Counted from the stretch's first letter, positions 9,906-18,626 are shown. The stretch: 64,000 nt of DNA from Rhodobacter sp. (GCA_027490955.1 JAIXXB010000019.1:1-64000), one strand, 5' to 3'. The notes: generated by a model from the sequence alone, not told the origin. Numbers and translations: made by a program.

Positions 9906-10109
9906 TTCTGCCGCGCTGGCGCTTTGGGCGCGGGGGTGGCCCAAGGAACACATCTGCAGCGCGCGGGATCGTCCATTTGGTTAAGCGGCCCTAGAATGGG
10001 GAAAGGATCAGGCGCAAAACGCGCCCATCCTGCAGGGGCAAAGCCCCTGTCCGCACAAATCGCAGGGCAAAGCCCTGCCATCGCAGCCCGCTCAGGCGGG
10101 GCGGCGATC
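9906..10109. other. Gap after ldtR with two small GGGC-AAA-GCCC hairpins
   Basis: No gene is supported here. Two perfect small palindromes with the same AAA loop occur: CAGGGGC/GCCCCTG (10033-10049) and GCAGGGC/GCCCTGC (10062-10078). They lead up to the larger hairpin at 10110. Open frames on either strand lack ribosome sites and gene-like composition. Confidence 0.6.
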
Positions 10110-10138
10110 AGAGGGGGCAAAATGCCCCCTCTCTTTTT
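10110..10138 (+). terminator. Intrinsic terminator downstream of ldtR
   Basis: AGAGGGGGCA, loop AAA, TGCCCCCTCT forms a perfect 10-bp stem (10110-10132) followed by CTTTTTG. The T-run lies on the plus strand, so it terminates the ldtR transcript. It could also buffer the convergent kpsC transcript, which ends about 100 bases away. Confidence 0.85.
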
Positions 10139-10236
10139 GTCATATGCCCATTTCGATGCCGACCTGCGCAGTCTGCTGGGCTGGGTTTGCGGCGAGGCTG
10201 GGTTTGCGGCGGGGGCTGGTGGCCCGCTTGCCTGCC

Positions 10237-12324
10237 CTATCGCCACAAATGGGCATAGCTGGCCAAATATCCCTGCGCTTTGGCCAAAAGCCGCAGCGCC
10301 AACCCTTTGGGCAAGACCGCACCGCGCAGCTTGGCATCGGCCAGTCGGCGCAGCGCCACTTCGGGCGGGCAGGGCTGCTGGGTGATCGGGTCAAAATAGC
10401 GCGGATAGGCGATCAGCGCCGCATGGGTCAGATGGATCAGATCGGGCGCGGGCAGGCCCTTTTGATCCAAGGTGCGCAAATGGTCGCGCCGCCGCTGCGG
10501 CACATCGCCCAGATCGCGGGTCAGCCCCCAACCTGCATAAAATGGCGCGCCCAAAGTGGTGACAGGCACCCCGCGCAACAGGGCCTCGAACCCATAGGTC
10601 GAGGTTAGGGTGAACACCACGTCAACCTGTTCCAGCAGACGTGACGCATCGGCGCGGGTGGCCACCAAATCGGCCAGCCCCAACAGATCGGGCGCAGGCA
10701 CAGCGCCCTGTCGCAGCCCTGCTTCGACATCGGGATGGGGTTTATAGATTAAGAACCCCTCTGGATGGGCGGCGCGGGCGGCGCGGAGCAGATCAAGGTT
10801 GCTGCGCCCCCCCCCGCCCAGACTCACCGATGCATCATCGCTGACTTGTCCCACAACCAGAACAACTGTCCTACCTGCGGCAGCGGCGGGCAGATTTACC
10901 GCCGCGCCGCCCAAATTATACTTTGTCAGGCCCGCGCTGCGCAGACCCAAAAGCAAAACCTGCGCGCGCGCGCGCGCGTCATCGGCCAGCGGCTGCATCA
11001 TCAGCGCCTCAAAACGGCTGGGCTGGCGAGGATCATAATAAATCCCCAAATCATCAACGATCATGCTCAGCGGCGGGGTCAAATCGGCCCCCAGACCGAT
11101 GCTGCGCAAAAGCCCGTCTTCCACCCGCAAAACGGGGGTATTGTGCGGGGCATCCCGCGCGCCCCAGACCATCACCTTGTGGCCAGTGGCGCGGGCGCGA
11201 AGGGCTGCTTGATCTATATCCTTACAAAATATCAATGGCTTATGCGCGCCAAACACGGCCTGCAACCGCCCGCGCTTCCACGCGCGCATGCCTGCGGCAA
11301 TATAACCCGCCCCATCTTCGCGCCGCGCGCGCAAGGCGGCCTCCAGCAGATCAAGCATCTCTTCAAAACTGCACAGCGCGCCCGTTTGCGGCTGAAACCA
11401 GTGCGGCGCAATCAGATAGCTTGCGGCAAACAATTGCGCGCGGGTCAATTTGCGTCCCCGCCGCGCCACGGCCATGCGATCCTCGCTTAGCCCCCAGCCT
11501 GCATAGAAGGGCGCGCCAAATACCTGCGGGCGGTGGCCTGCCAGAATCGCCTCTAGCCCCATTTGCGACGAGACAGTATAGACGGCAACCGCCCCCTCAA
11601 GCGCCGCCCAAGGCGAGATATTGGCATCCAAAATCATCGTGCGCGCATCGCAATCGCGCGTCCCAAAATGCCCTGCGCGATGGCCCCGCGCCGTTTCGGG
11701 ATGGGTTTTGATCAGGATGCGCGCATTGGGATATTCGCGCCGCGCCGCCTCTAGCATCTGGGCAAAGCGCGCCGCATCTGCCCCGCTATGGGCAATCGAC
11801 GCATCGCCGCGCGTCTGATCAATCACCAAAACATAGCCCGCATCGGGCGGGGTCAGCGAGGGGTCGTGCAGGTTATACTTTGAAATGTCCAAGGCGCGCA
11901 GCCGCGCCATCCCTGCCTTGGCCCGCGCCAAAAGCTGGGTATCGTCCAGCGGGTCTTTGGCCAAAATCCCTTCGAACAGCGAGGGGCGGGAGGCGTCAAA
12001 ATGCACGCCAATAGGGTCGATCAGCAGGCCAAGCGGCGCATGGCCATCGCGGCCCAGCCCGACCGAGCGCACAAAGGCATCTTCCACCCGCACAAGGCTA
12101 AGGCCATGGCGGGCGGCAAAAGCCTCGCCGCGGTGGGCGGTGGGCGAGCGGCCCCAGACCACAACACCATCGCCCGCGCGCGGCCGCCGCAGCCGCGGGC
12201 CAAAGGCCAGATCATAGCCCGCCGCCGCCAAAATGGCGCGCAGACGTTTTTGCCGCCAAAAGCCCAAGTTGAAATAGAGCAGCCGCAGCACCTGAGGGGG
12301 CGCTGCGGCGGTGATCTGTGGCAT
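10237..12324 (-). CDS. kpsC: Capsule polysaccharide synthesis protein KpsC
   Basis: 695 residues in two tandem homologous halves, each with a VVWG strand, then RVEDAFVRSVGLG in the first half and RVEDGLLRSIGLG in the second, and each ending with a FGAPFYAGWGL motif. This duplicated layout is that of KpsC, the dual beta-Kdo transferase that elongates the poly-Kdo linker of group 2-type capsules on a lipid acceptor. Start 12324 lies 18 bases after the export lipoprotein stop; the ribosome site is weak. Last gene of the kpsS-export-kpsC operon. Confidence 0.9.
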   Translation of the reverse strand: MPQITAAAPPQVLRLLYFNLGFWRQKRLRAILAAAGYDLAFGPRLRRPRAGDGVVVWGRSPTAHRGEAFAARHGLSLVRVEDAFVRSVGLGRDGHAPLGLLIDPIGVHFDASRPSLFEGILAKDPLDDTQLLARAKAGMARLRALDISKYNLHDPSLTPPDAGYVLVIDQTRGDASIAHSGADAARFAQMLEAARREYPNARILIKTHPETARGHRAGHFGTRDCDARTMILDANISPWAALEGAVAVYTVSSQMGLEAILAGHRPQVFGAPFYAGWGLSEDRMAVARRGRKLTRAQLFAASYLIAPHWFQPQTGALCSFEEMLDLLEAALRARREDGAGYIAAGMRAWKRGRLQAVFGAHKPLIFCKDIDQAALRARATGHKVMVWGARDAPHNTPVLRVEDGLLRSIGLGADLTPPLSMIVDDLGIYYDPRQPSRFEALMMQPLADDARARAQVLLLGLRSAGLTKYNLGGAAVNLPAAAAGRTVVLVVGQVSDDASVSLGGGGRSNLDLLRAARAAHPEGFLIYKPHPDVEAGLRQGAVPAPDLLGLADLVATRADASRLLEQVDVVFTLTSTYGFEALLRGVPVTTLGAPFYAGWGLTRDLGDVPQRRRDHLRTLDQKGLPAPDLIHLTHAALIAYPRYFDPITQQPCPPEVALRRLADAKLRGAVLPKGLALRLLAKAQGYLASYAHLWR

Positions 12325-12341
12325 CTGCCCGCGCACTGGCG

Positions 12342-13502
12342 TCAGTTGGATGCGGCGTTGCCCAGCGCCGTTCCTGCCGCCGTCGACAGGGCCGATGCGG
12401 CATTCGTGGTGCCCGTGATCGCCGCCAGCACTTTTGTCCATTGGGTAAAGGGCGCTTCGGTGACATACACCGTATCGCCATCGCGCACCAGAAAATCGCG
12501 CGCCTCGAACATGCCTGTGGGCTGGGTCAAATCCAGCACATAGACAAAGCGCTGGTCACCTTGCAAATCGTTGCGCCCCAGCACGGCATTGGCAATGGCC
12601 GATGACTCGTTGCGGAACACAAACACGCCCGTTGGATCGGCGCTGCTGGTTGACAAGCCGCCCACAGTGGCAATCGCCTCGATCGCGGAAAGGGTTTGGG
12701 TTTCAAATTTCACCAATTGCTGGCTGCCCGTGGCCCCCAGCGCGGTAAACTTGCGGCTGTCGCGTTCCACGGTGATTTCATCGCCCGCGCGCAGCGCAAT
12801 GTCGAGTTCGGGGTTGGAATACAAATCAAGCAGCCAAACACGCCCTGATTCCATGCCGCGCGTCACGCGGATGATGGCGGTTTCAGGTTCAATCGACACG
12901 CCGCCCGCCTTGGCCAACATCGACAGCAAGGTGCGCGTGGGCCGTTCGATGGGCAACACGCCCTGCCCACCCGCAAATCCCGAAATCGTCACAGTCGATC
13001 CATCACCTGCAAGGCGCTGCACGATGACCTGCGGATCGGGGGTCTGGCTGTCCAGCTTTTCGGTGAGGATATTGCGCAGCCCGTCCGTTGATTGGCCCGC
13101 CGCTTTGATTTTGCCCGCATAGGGCACAAAGATATTGCCTTGCCCGTCAACCTCGATCTCGGTCAACTGGGCCACGCGCTGGCCCGTATTGCCCAACAGG
13201 GGATCATCTTTGACGTTTTCAAACACAGTCAGACCCAGCTTGTCGCCAGGGGAGATGCTGTCCGATCCCAAAATACCCGCGTTCTTGAACGAGTCGGAAA
13301 AGCCAAGCGAAGGCACAACTGATGTGGCCCGCGTTACACGGCTGTTGACGGTGACAATAAATGCGTCGCCTTGGCGCAGGACCGAGCCTTTGAAAATTTC
13401 GGATTTATTGGGGCCAGATCGCGGCAAGCCGCAGCCGGCCAGCCCCGCAACTGCGGCAGCAAGGGCAAGGGCTGTTGCCCCCCTTGAAAGATACGATGTC
13501 AC
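12342..13502 (-). CDS. Wza-like polysaccharide export lipoprotein
   Basis: 386 residues. GTG start at 13502 with AAAGGAG eleven bases upstream, giving a lipoprotein signal with lipobox LAGC (Cys24). After it come the polysaccharide export (PES) domain (near GDKLGLTVFENV, with the NIFVPYAGKI strand) and SLBB-like repeats (ITISGFAGGQG; LSAIEAIATVGG). Such proteins form the outer-membrane channel for capsule. It lies between kpsS and kpsC. The inner-membrane ABC exporter genes (kpsMTE) are not in the window. Confidence 0.9.
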   Translation of the reverse strand: MTSYLSRGATALALAAAVAGLAGCGLPRSGPNKSEIFKGSVLRQGDAFIVTVNSRVTRATSVVPSLGFSDSFKNAGILGSDSISPGDKLGLTVFENVKDDPLLGNTGQRVAQLTEIEVDGQGNIFVPYAGKIKAAGQSTDGLRNILTEKLDSQTPDPQVIVQRLAGDGSTVTISGFAGGQGVLPIERPTRTLLSMLAKAGGVSIEPETAIIRVTRGMESGRVWLLDLYSNPELDIALRAGDEITVERDSRKFTALGATGSQQLVKFETQTLSAIEAIATVGGLSTSSADPTGVFVFRNESSAIANAVLGRNDLQGDQRFVYVLDLTQPTGMFEARDFLVRDGDTVYVTEAPFTQWTKVLAAITGTTNAASALSTAAGTALGNAASN

Positions 13503-13590
13503 TGCTCGGGCTCCTTTAGGTGGATTTGCCTCAAGTTTTGCCCGCAAACATATACGGCATCGACAGAAAAAGCGAGAGGGTTTTTTCCCG

Positions 13591-14898
13591 TTACGAGACA
13601 ATGCGCAGATGCAGGCGCGGGGCAGGGCGGCCCATGGCCAGCGCGTCATAGGGATCGGCCGCTTGCAACATCATGTCCACGATTTGCCGCAACACCTCGC
13701 GCCGCCCACGTTCGGAATAAAACCCGCCTTGCACTTGGCTGGTTTCCAAAAGGAAATGGCGATAATCGCGGTAGGCGCGGCTGTCAGGGCGGGGCGGGTT
13801 GGCAAAGAATTCGGCCAGCGGCAGATCGCTTACAAATTCGGGTTTGGCAAAGACTGCAGCGCCAAAACATTTCAGCGGCAGGCCGCGCCACAGGGCCTGT
13901 TGCGCGGCGGTAGAGTTGACAGTGACCGCCGTGCGCGCATGGTTCAATAGCCCCGCAAGTTTGCCGCCGCGCACGAAATGCACGCGCGCGCCCACCCCGT
14001 GGTGGGCCGCAAGGCGTTTGATTTCGCGCGCCAGCGGTGCGCGGCCATCTTCCAGCGGGTGCGCTTTGAAAACGATGTGATGGTGGGCGGGCGCGCCGCG
14101 GGCAAAGCCCTCCATCACTACGGCCAAAAACTCGGCCATGGATTTGAACGGCGAATGCATTTGAAAACTGGCGTCATGTTCCAGTTGCAGCAGCACCAGA
14201 TGATAGGGAAAGCCGCCGCGCTGAATGGCCCGCGTGGCAAGCATCCTTTCCCATCTATGCGGCAACATCAGCGCAAGGCGGCGCAAATACAGCAAAAATT
14301 CCTGCCCCACAGTCAGGCTGCGATGGGGGCGGAAATTGCGAAAATCCCAAAACCCCGCCAGCACGAACCAATGATACAGCGCGCCCCAAAACACATGTTG
14401 GCGCATATCGCCCCAGCGGGCAGGGGCATCGGGCAGGTCTATATCATAGGGGGCAATGGCAGCTTGCATTTGGGCCACTGTCAGGTCCATCAGCCGTGAA
14501 TTGCCATTCGAGCCGCCCCTTTCATAGGTAATCCAATAGGGGCGCAAATAACCCTCTTCAAACACATGCACTGTGATGCCGCGCGCACGGGCGGCGGCAA
14601 TGGCATGGGCATGGATCGGGCGCGTGTCGCCATAGAGCACAAGATCGGTGATCGCATGCGCGCCCAGCAGCTTGGCGCAGGCGGCAGGCCAATCCTCATG
14701 GCTGCCGCGATAGGGGATCATCCCTGCATGGGGCCAAAAGGCAAGATCGCCGCGATTGAACCCCACGCGCCAAACCTGCGCGCCGGCATCGGTTAGCATT
14801 TTGCCCAATCGGGCAAAGAACGGGCCATGCGGGCCTTGCAAAAACAAGAATCTACGCGCGGTTGGGGGCATTTCTGCCGCTGCTTTGGTTTTGGTCAT
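13591..14898 (-). CDS. kpsS: Capsule polysaccharide synthesis protein KpsS
   Basis: 435 residues, single-domain. KpsS adds the first Kdo residue to the lysophosphatidylglycerol capsule anchor. Visible family features are FLFLQGPHGPFFARL at the start, VHVFEEGYLRPYWITYE near 125-140, and a C-terminal HPLEDGR and VNSTAAQQALWRGLP. Start 14898 follows AGAGG; a further upstream ATG (14943) is less likely. First gene of the operon, divergent from ribE across a 174-bp gap holding a perfect 14-bp palindrome. Confidence 0.9.
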   Translation of the reverse strand: MTKTKAAAEMPPTARRFLFLQGPHGPFFARLGKMLTDAGAQVWRVGFNRGDLAFWPHAGMIPYRGSHEDWPAACAKLLGAHAITDLVLYGDTRPIHAHAIAAARARGITVHVFEEGYLRPYWITYERGGSNGNSRLMDLTVAQMQAAIAPYDIDLPDAPARWGDMRQHVFWGALYHWFVLAGFWDFRNFRPHRSLTVGQEFLLYLRRLALMLPHRWERMLATRAIQRGGFPYHLVLLQLEHDASFQMHSPFKSMAEFLAVVMEGFARGAPAHHHIVFKAHPLEDGRAPLAREIKRLAAHHGVGARVHFVRGGKLAGLLNHARTAVTVNSTAAQQALWRGLPLKCFGAAVFAKPEFVSDLPLAEFFANPPRPDSRAYRDYRHFLLETSQVQGGFYSERGRREVLRQIVDMMLQAADPYDALAMGRPAPRLHLRIVS

Positions 14899-14940
14899 GG
14901 TGCCTACCTCTGCCCCATCGTTGCTGCTTGGAGCTTTCGC

Positions 14941-14954
14941 CAAGGTTAACCTTG
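14941..14954. promoter_or_regulatory. Perfect 14-bp palindrome between kpsS and ribE
   Basis: CAAGGTTAACCTTG is fully self-complementary and lies 42 bases upstream of the kpsS start and about 120 bases upstream of ribE. A perfect palindrome with no loop fits a dimeric repressor site better than an RNA hairpin. Which of the two divergent genes it serves, and the protein, are unknown. No FMN riboswitch pattern was seen upstream of ribE. Confidence 0.4.
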
Positions 14955-15072
14955 GATCATCTTTAAGATGAAACTAGGGCGCATTTACGTCAAAAGCAAT
15001 GCAATCGGCGCGCTGGCCTTGCAGCAGGGCTATCCCCGCTTTAGTTTACGGCAAAACCGCAGGAGGCGCGCG

Positions 15073-15690
15073 ATGTTCACAGGAATTGTCACCGATATGG
15101 GCGAGGTGATGGCGCTGCAGCATAGGGGCGATTTGCGCGCGCGCATTGGCACCAGTTATGACGTGGCGGGCATTGATATTGGCGCGTCGATCGCCTGCGA
15201 AGGGGTGTGCCTAACAGTGGTGGCCACAGGCAATCTGCCGCGCAATTGGTTCGATGTGGATATTTCCGCCGAAACCCTGCGCAAAACCAATATCGGCGGC
15301 GCGGGTGGCTGGGCGATTGGCCAGCGCCTCAATCTGGAACGCGCGCTGCGTGTGGGCGACGAACTGGGAGGTCATATCGTATCTGGCCATGTCGATGGGG
15401 TGGCCGAAGTGGTGGGCATTGCACCCGAGGGCGATAGCCTGCGCGTGAGCTTTCGCGCGCCTGATGATTTGGCGCGGTTCATCGCGCCCAAAGGCTCGGT
15501 CGCGCTGAATGGCACCTCGCTGACAGTGAACGATGTGCGCGGCGCAGATTTTGACATCAATTTCATCCCCCATACTCAAGCAGTCACAACATGGGGCAGC
15601 GTCAAGCTGGGCGATAAGGTGAACCTAGAGGTGGACACGATGGCGCGCTACGTGGCGCGCTATGTCACCAGATTGCAAGAGTTTGCCTGA
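15073..15690 (+). CDS. ribE: Riboflavin synthase alpha chain
   Basis: 205 residues. Dismutates two 6,7-dimethyl-8-ribityllumazines to riboflavin. It shows the duplicated lumazine-binding barrel: MFTGIVTDMGEV with CEGVCLTVV in the first half and GGHIVSGHVDGVAEV with LNGTSLTVNDV in the second. AGGAGG precedes the ATG at 15073. The next gene begins immediately after its stop, so it heads a riboflavin operon. Confidence 0.95.
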   Translation: MFTGIVTDMGEVMALQHRGDLRARIGTSYDVAGIDIGASIACEGVCLTVVATGNLPRNWFDVDISAETLRKTNIGGAGGWAIGQRLNLERALRVGDELGGHIVSGHVDGVAEVVGIAPEGDSLRVSFRAPDDLARFIAPKGSVALNGTSLTVNDVRGADFDINFIPHTQAVTTWGSVKLGDKVNLEVDTMARYVARYVTRLQEFA

Positions 15691-16245
15691 ATGACGGCGG
15701 GGATTGGCCATAACGGCGGCCCGCAGCCCGCCGATGCTTGGGCGCGGCATTGCTGGGCCAAGGCGCGGGCGGATTTGCTGCCGCATCTGCCCATCGAGGT
15801 GATCCGCAGGCGCGTGGCGCGCGCGCAGGCCTTGGGGCTGGATTACAAAACCTATGCAGGGGTGCGCGCCACTACGGGGCGCGATGTGGTGGCGTTTTTG
15901 TATTCGTCCAACGCCTTGCGGATATTGCCCAAATCGCCCGATCTCCCCCCCGAACTGGCCGCGCATCTGGCGCGCGCTGCGGCCCAGCATCGCGGCCTTG
16001 CGGTGCTGCCGCTGACGCCTTTGGCCTTGGACGCGGCGACGATGGGCCTTTTGGCCCAGTGCCACCCCGCCCCGCGCGCCTTTGCCTCGTTCCGCGAGAC
16101 CCGCGCCGCCCTGCGCGCGGCAACGCAGGGTTTGCCCTGCGAGGGCGTTATCCTGATCGCCGAGCCGCATGAGAAGGATTGGGCCGCCGCTGGCAAACTG
16201 GCCTATGCGCTGCCTGTGCAAGCGCTGGCTGCAAACTTGGCTTAG
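15691..16245 (+). CDS. Conserved hypothetical protein in the riboflavin operon
   Basis: 184 residues, ATG directly abutting the ribE TGA, so it must be translated with ribE. It opens with IGHNGGP, an N-terminus seen in several small alphaproteobacterial proteins. It has no signal peptide or membrane segment and is rich in Ala and Leu helices, with one possible patch DAATMGLLAQCHPAPRAF. I do not recognise the function. Position next to ribE suggests a flavin-linked or merely co-regulated role, which is inference only. Confidence 0.75.
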   Translation: MTAGIGHNGGPQPADAWARHCWAKARADLLPHLPIEVIRRRVARAQALGLDYKTYAGVRATTGRDVVAFLYSSNALRILPKSPDLPPELAAHLARAAAQHRGLAVLPLTPLALDAATMGLLAQCHPAPRAFASFRETRAALRAATQGLPCEGVILIAEPHEKDWAAAGKLAYALPVQALAANLA

Positions 16246-16295
16246 CTTTGCCCTGTGTTCTGGCGCAACTGCGCGGTCACAAGGGGACCTTTGCG

Positions 16296-16427
16296 GCCCC
16301 CTCGCGCTGCGCGCTCACCCCCGCAGGATATTTGAAGAAAAGAAGAAGCCAAGCGCGACTTTGGCCCTTCTTCTTTTCCCAAATATCCTAGGGGTGAGCG
16401 CGCAGCGCGAGGGGGCAAAGCCCCCTT
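16296..16427. repeat. Dispersed long-hairpin element, copy A (complete)
   Basis: Two arms of about 50 bases (16296-16348 and 16367-16416) are inverted copies with few mismatches. Each holds the core GGATATTTGNNGAAAAGAAG, and outside it a C-rich arm of the type CTCGCGCTGCGCGCTCACCC. A second small hairpin GGGGGC-AAA-GCCCCC (16411-16425) overlaps the right end. The element fills the 286-base gap between the hypothetical gene and ribB. Three further copies occur at about 20362, 34303 and 47232, all between genes. Confidence 0.8.
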
Positions 16428-16531
16428 CTGCCTTTACATTCCTGCACAGGCACTGCGCGAGGGGGCGCTAGGCTGCCGCACTGGCGCTGCGCTGCGCAAT
16501 CGGCTATGGGCAGGTAAGGCCCAAGTGAGAG

Positions 16532-17635
16532 ATGATGATGAGCGATCAGACCGATTACAGCGATGCGATTTCTTCGATTGAAGATATCATCGAAGATGCC
16601 CGTGCAGGGCGGATGTTTATCTTGGTTGATCACGAAGACCGCGAGAATGAGGGCGATTTGGTCATCCCTGCGGAAATGGCCGATGCGGCGGCGATCAATT
16701 TTATGGCCACACATGGGCGCGGCCTGATTTGCCTTACGCTGACGGGGGCGCGGATTGACGAATTGGGCCTGCCCTTGATGGCGGCGCGCAATTCGTCGCG
16801 GCACGAGACGGCCTTTACTGTGTCTATCGAGGCGCGCGAAGGCGTCGAGACAGGTATTTCCGCCGCCGACCGCGCCCGCACTGTTGCTGTGGCGATTGAC
16901 CCGAACGCCAAGCCGTCTGATCTGGCCACACCTGGCCATGTGTTCCCCCTGCGCGCCCGCGATGGCGGGGTGTTGGTGCGCGCGGGCCATACCGAAGCGG
17001 CCACGGATATCGCCCGCCTTGCGGGCCACAAACCCGCAGGCGTGATTTGCGAGATTATGAAGGACGATGGCACGATGGCGCGCCTGCCCGATTTGGTGGG
17101 CTTTGCACAAAAGCACGGGCTGAAAATTGGCACGATTTCCGACCTGATCGCCTATCGCCGCCGCCATGATAATTTGGTCAAAGAGCGCATCGCGCGGCGC
17201 GTGACCTCGGCGCATGGCGGTGATTGGCTGATGCGCATTTTCGCCGATGACACCCATGGGGACGAACATATCGTGCTGACCAAGGGCGATTTGGGCGGCG
17301 ATGCGCCCGTGCTGGTGCGGGTGCATAATCTGAACCCGCTGGAGGATGTCTTGGGCATTGCCGAAGGCCATTCCAGCGACATCCACGGCGCGATGCGCGT
17401 GATTGCACAGGCAGGGCGCGGGGTGGTTGTGCTGCTGCGTGACACATCGATGAAAATGGTCACCGAAGGCGAAGCCTCGCCGCAAACTCTGCGCCAATAT
17501 GGGCTGGGCGCGCAGATATTGGCCGCCCTTGGCCTGACCAAAATCACATTGGTCACCAATTCCGCCGCCCCGCGCGTTGTCGCCCTAGAGGCATATGGCC
17601 TGACCATTGCAGGCACCAAAGCAATAACGGAGTAG
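16532..17635 (+). CDS. ribB: 3,4-dihydroxy-2-butanone-4-phosphate synthase with degenerate RibA half
   Basis: 367 residues. The N-terminal half is a complete RibB: the acidic loop EDRENEGDL, RHETAFTVSI and HTEAATDIARL are present. The C-terminal half follows the GTP cyclohydrolase II fold in outline (RQYGLGAQIL), but the three zinc cysteines and the catalytic segment are missing; the region reads HNLNPLEDVLGIAEGHSSD. So only the ribulose-5-phosphate to dihydroxybutanone phosphate step is expected. Three in-frame ATGs (16532, 16535, 16538) follow a weak GAGAG; the last has the best spacing. Confidence 0.93.
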   Translation: MMMSDQTDYSDAISSIEDIIEDARAGRMFILVDHEDRENEGDLVIPAEMADAAAINFMATHGRGLICLTLTGARIDELGLPLMAARNSSRHETAFTVSIEAREGVETGISAADRARTVAVAIDPNAKPSDLATPGHVFPLRARDGGVLVRAGHTEAATDIARLAGHKPAGVICEIMKDDGTMARLPDLVGFAQKHGLKIGTISDLIAYRRRHDNLVKERIARRVTSAHGGDWLMRIFADDTHGDEHIVLTKGDLGGDAPVLVRVHNLNPLEDVLGIAEGHSSDIHGAMRVIAQAGRGVVVLLRDTSMKMVTEGEASPQTLRQYGLGAQILAALGLTKITLVTNSAAPRVVALEAYGLTIAGTKAITE

Positions 17636-17638
17636 ATC

Positions 17639-18139
17639 ATGGCCAGCGCCGAAACGCATTACACCCTTCCCGCCCCCAGCTTTGACAAGCCCGTCCGCCT
17701 TTTGATCGTGGTGGCCCCCTATTACAAAGATATCACCGACCAATTGGTCGCAGGGGCCAAGGCCGCCGCCGAAGGTTGCGGTGCCGAGGTAGAGATTGTC
17801 GAAGTGCCGGGCGCTTTGGAAGTGCCCACCGCCATTGCCATGTCCGAGCGGTTGCAAAAGTTTGACGCCTATGTTGCGCTGGGCTGCGTGATCCGCGGCG
17901 AGACGACGCATTACGAGACGGTCTGCAATGACAGCTCGCGCGCCATTTCCATGCTGGGGCTGGGCGGGGCCTGCATTGGCAATGGTATCCTGACAGTGGA
18001 AAACCGCGCACAAGCCTTGGCGCGCGCCGAAGTGGCTGGCCAGAATAAAGGCGGGGGCGCTGCACTTGCGGCCTTGCATCTGCTGGCACTCTCGCGCAAA
18101 TGGGCGCGCAGCACCACAGGGATCGGCTTTCGCGCATGA
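17639..18139 (+). CDS. ribH: 6,7-dimethyl-8-ribityllumazine synthase
   Basis: 166 residues. Condenses dihydroxybutanone phosphate with the ribitylamino-pyrimidine to give lumazine, the substrate of RibE. Family motifs seen: VPGALEVPTAI, YVALGCVIRGETTHYE and GNGILTVEN. It starts three bases after the ribB stop, with GGAG just before it, and its stop overlaps the nusB start by four bases. Cytoplasmic, normally an icosahedral or pentameric assembly. Confidence 0.95.
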   Translation: MASAETHYTLPAPSFDKPVRLLIVVAPYYKDITDQLVAGAKAAAEGCGAEVEIVEVPGALEVPTAIAMSERLQKFDAYVALGCVIRGETTHYETVCNDSSRAISMLGLGGACIGNGILTVENRAQALARAEVAGQNKGGGAALAALHLLALSRKWARSTTGIGFRA

Positions 18140-18591
18140 CGGATAAACGGCAAATGAAATCGGCAGCCCGGCTTTATGCTGTGCAGGCGCTGTTTCAGAT
18201 GGAGGCCTCGGGCCAGACGGTCGAGGCGGTCTGCGCCGAGTTTGTCGAGCATCGTTTCGGTGCGGTCTATGAGGGCGATGAAATGGCCGAGGGCGATGCA
18301 TCCCATTTCCGCACTGTGGTTGACCATGCCGTCAACCATCAAGCGCTGATTGACCAATTGACCGACCGCGCGCTGGTGGCCAAATGGCCGCTGGGCCGCA
18401 TCGACCCCGTGCTGCGCGCGCTGTTTCGTGCGGCGGGGGCAGAGCTGACACAACTGCCCACCCCGCCCCGCGTGGCGATCACCGAATATGTCGATGTGGC
18501 CAAAGCGTTTTTCGATGGCGGTAAAGAGCCGAAATTCGTGAACGCCGTGCTGGATCACATGGCGCATGAGGGGCGGCCCGAGGGGTTTTGA
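18136..18591 (+). CDS. nusB: Transcription antitermination factor NusB
   Basis: 151 residues. NusB with NusE binds boxA RNA in rRNA leaders. The N-terminus (SAARLYAVQALFQMEASG) and the C-terminal EYVDVAKAFFDGGKEPKFVNAVLD are typical. ATGA overlap with the ribH stop indicates coupling; the ribH-nusB order is conserved in many proteobacteria. The length is normal for the family. Confidence 0.95.
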   Translation: MTDKRQMKSAARLYAVQALFQMEASGQTVEAVCAEFVEHRFGAVYEGDEMAEGDASHFRTVVDHAVNHQALIDQLTDRALVAKWPLGRIDPVLRALFRAAGAELTQLPTPPRVAITEYVDVAKAFFDGGKEPKFVNAVLDHMAHEGRPEGF

Positions 18592-18626
18592 GGGGGACTG
18601 TTTCCCTGTCGCAAAGCGAGGCATGG

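Noticed and set aside
9924-10385. Plus-strand open frame after ldtR
   Set aside because: It crosses the terminator and the 3' end of kpsC, and its product is low-complexity.
14955-15072. FMN riboswitch upstream of ribE
   Set aside because: The conserved AGGGGC-type and terminal motifs of the FMN aptamer were not found.
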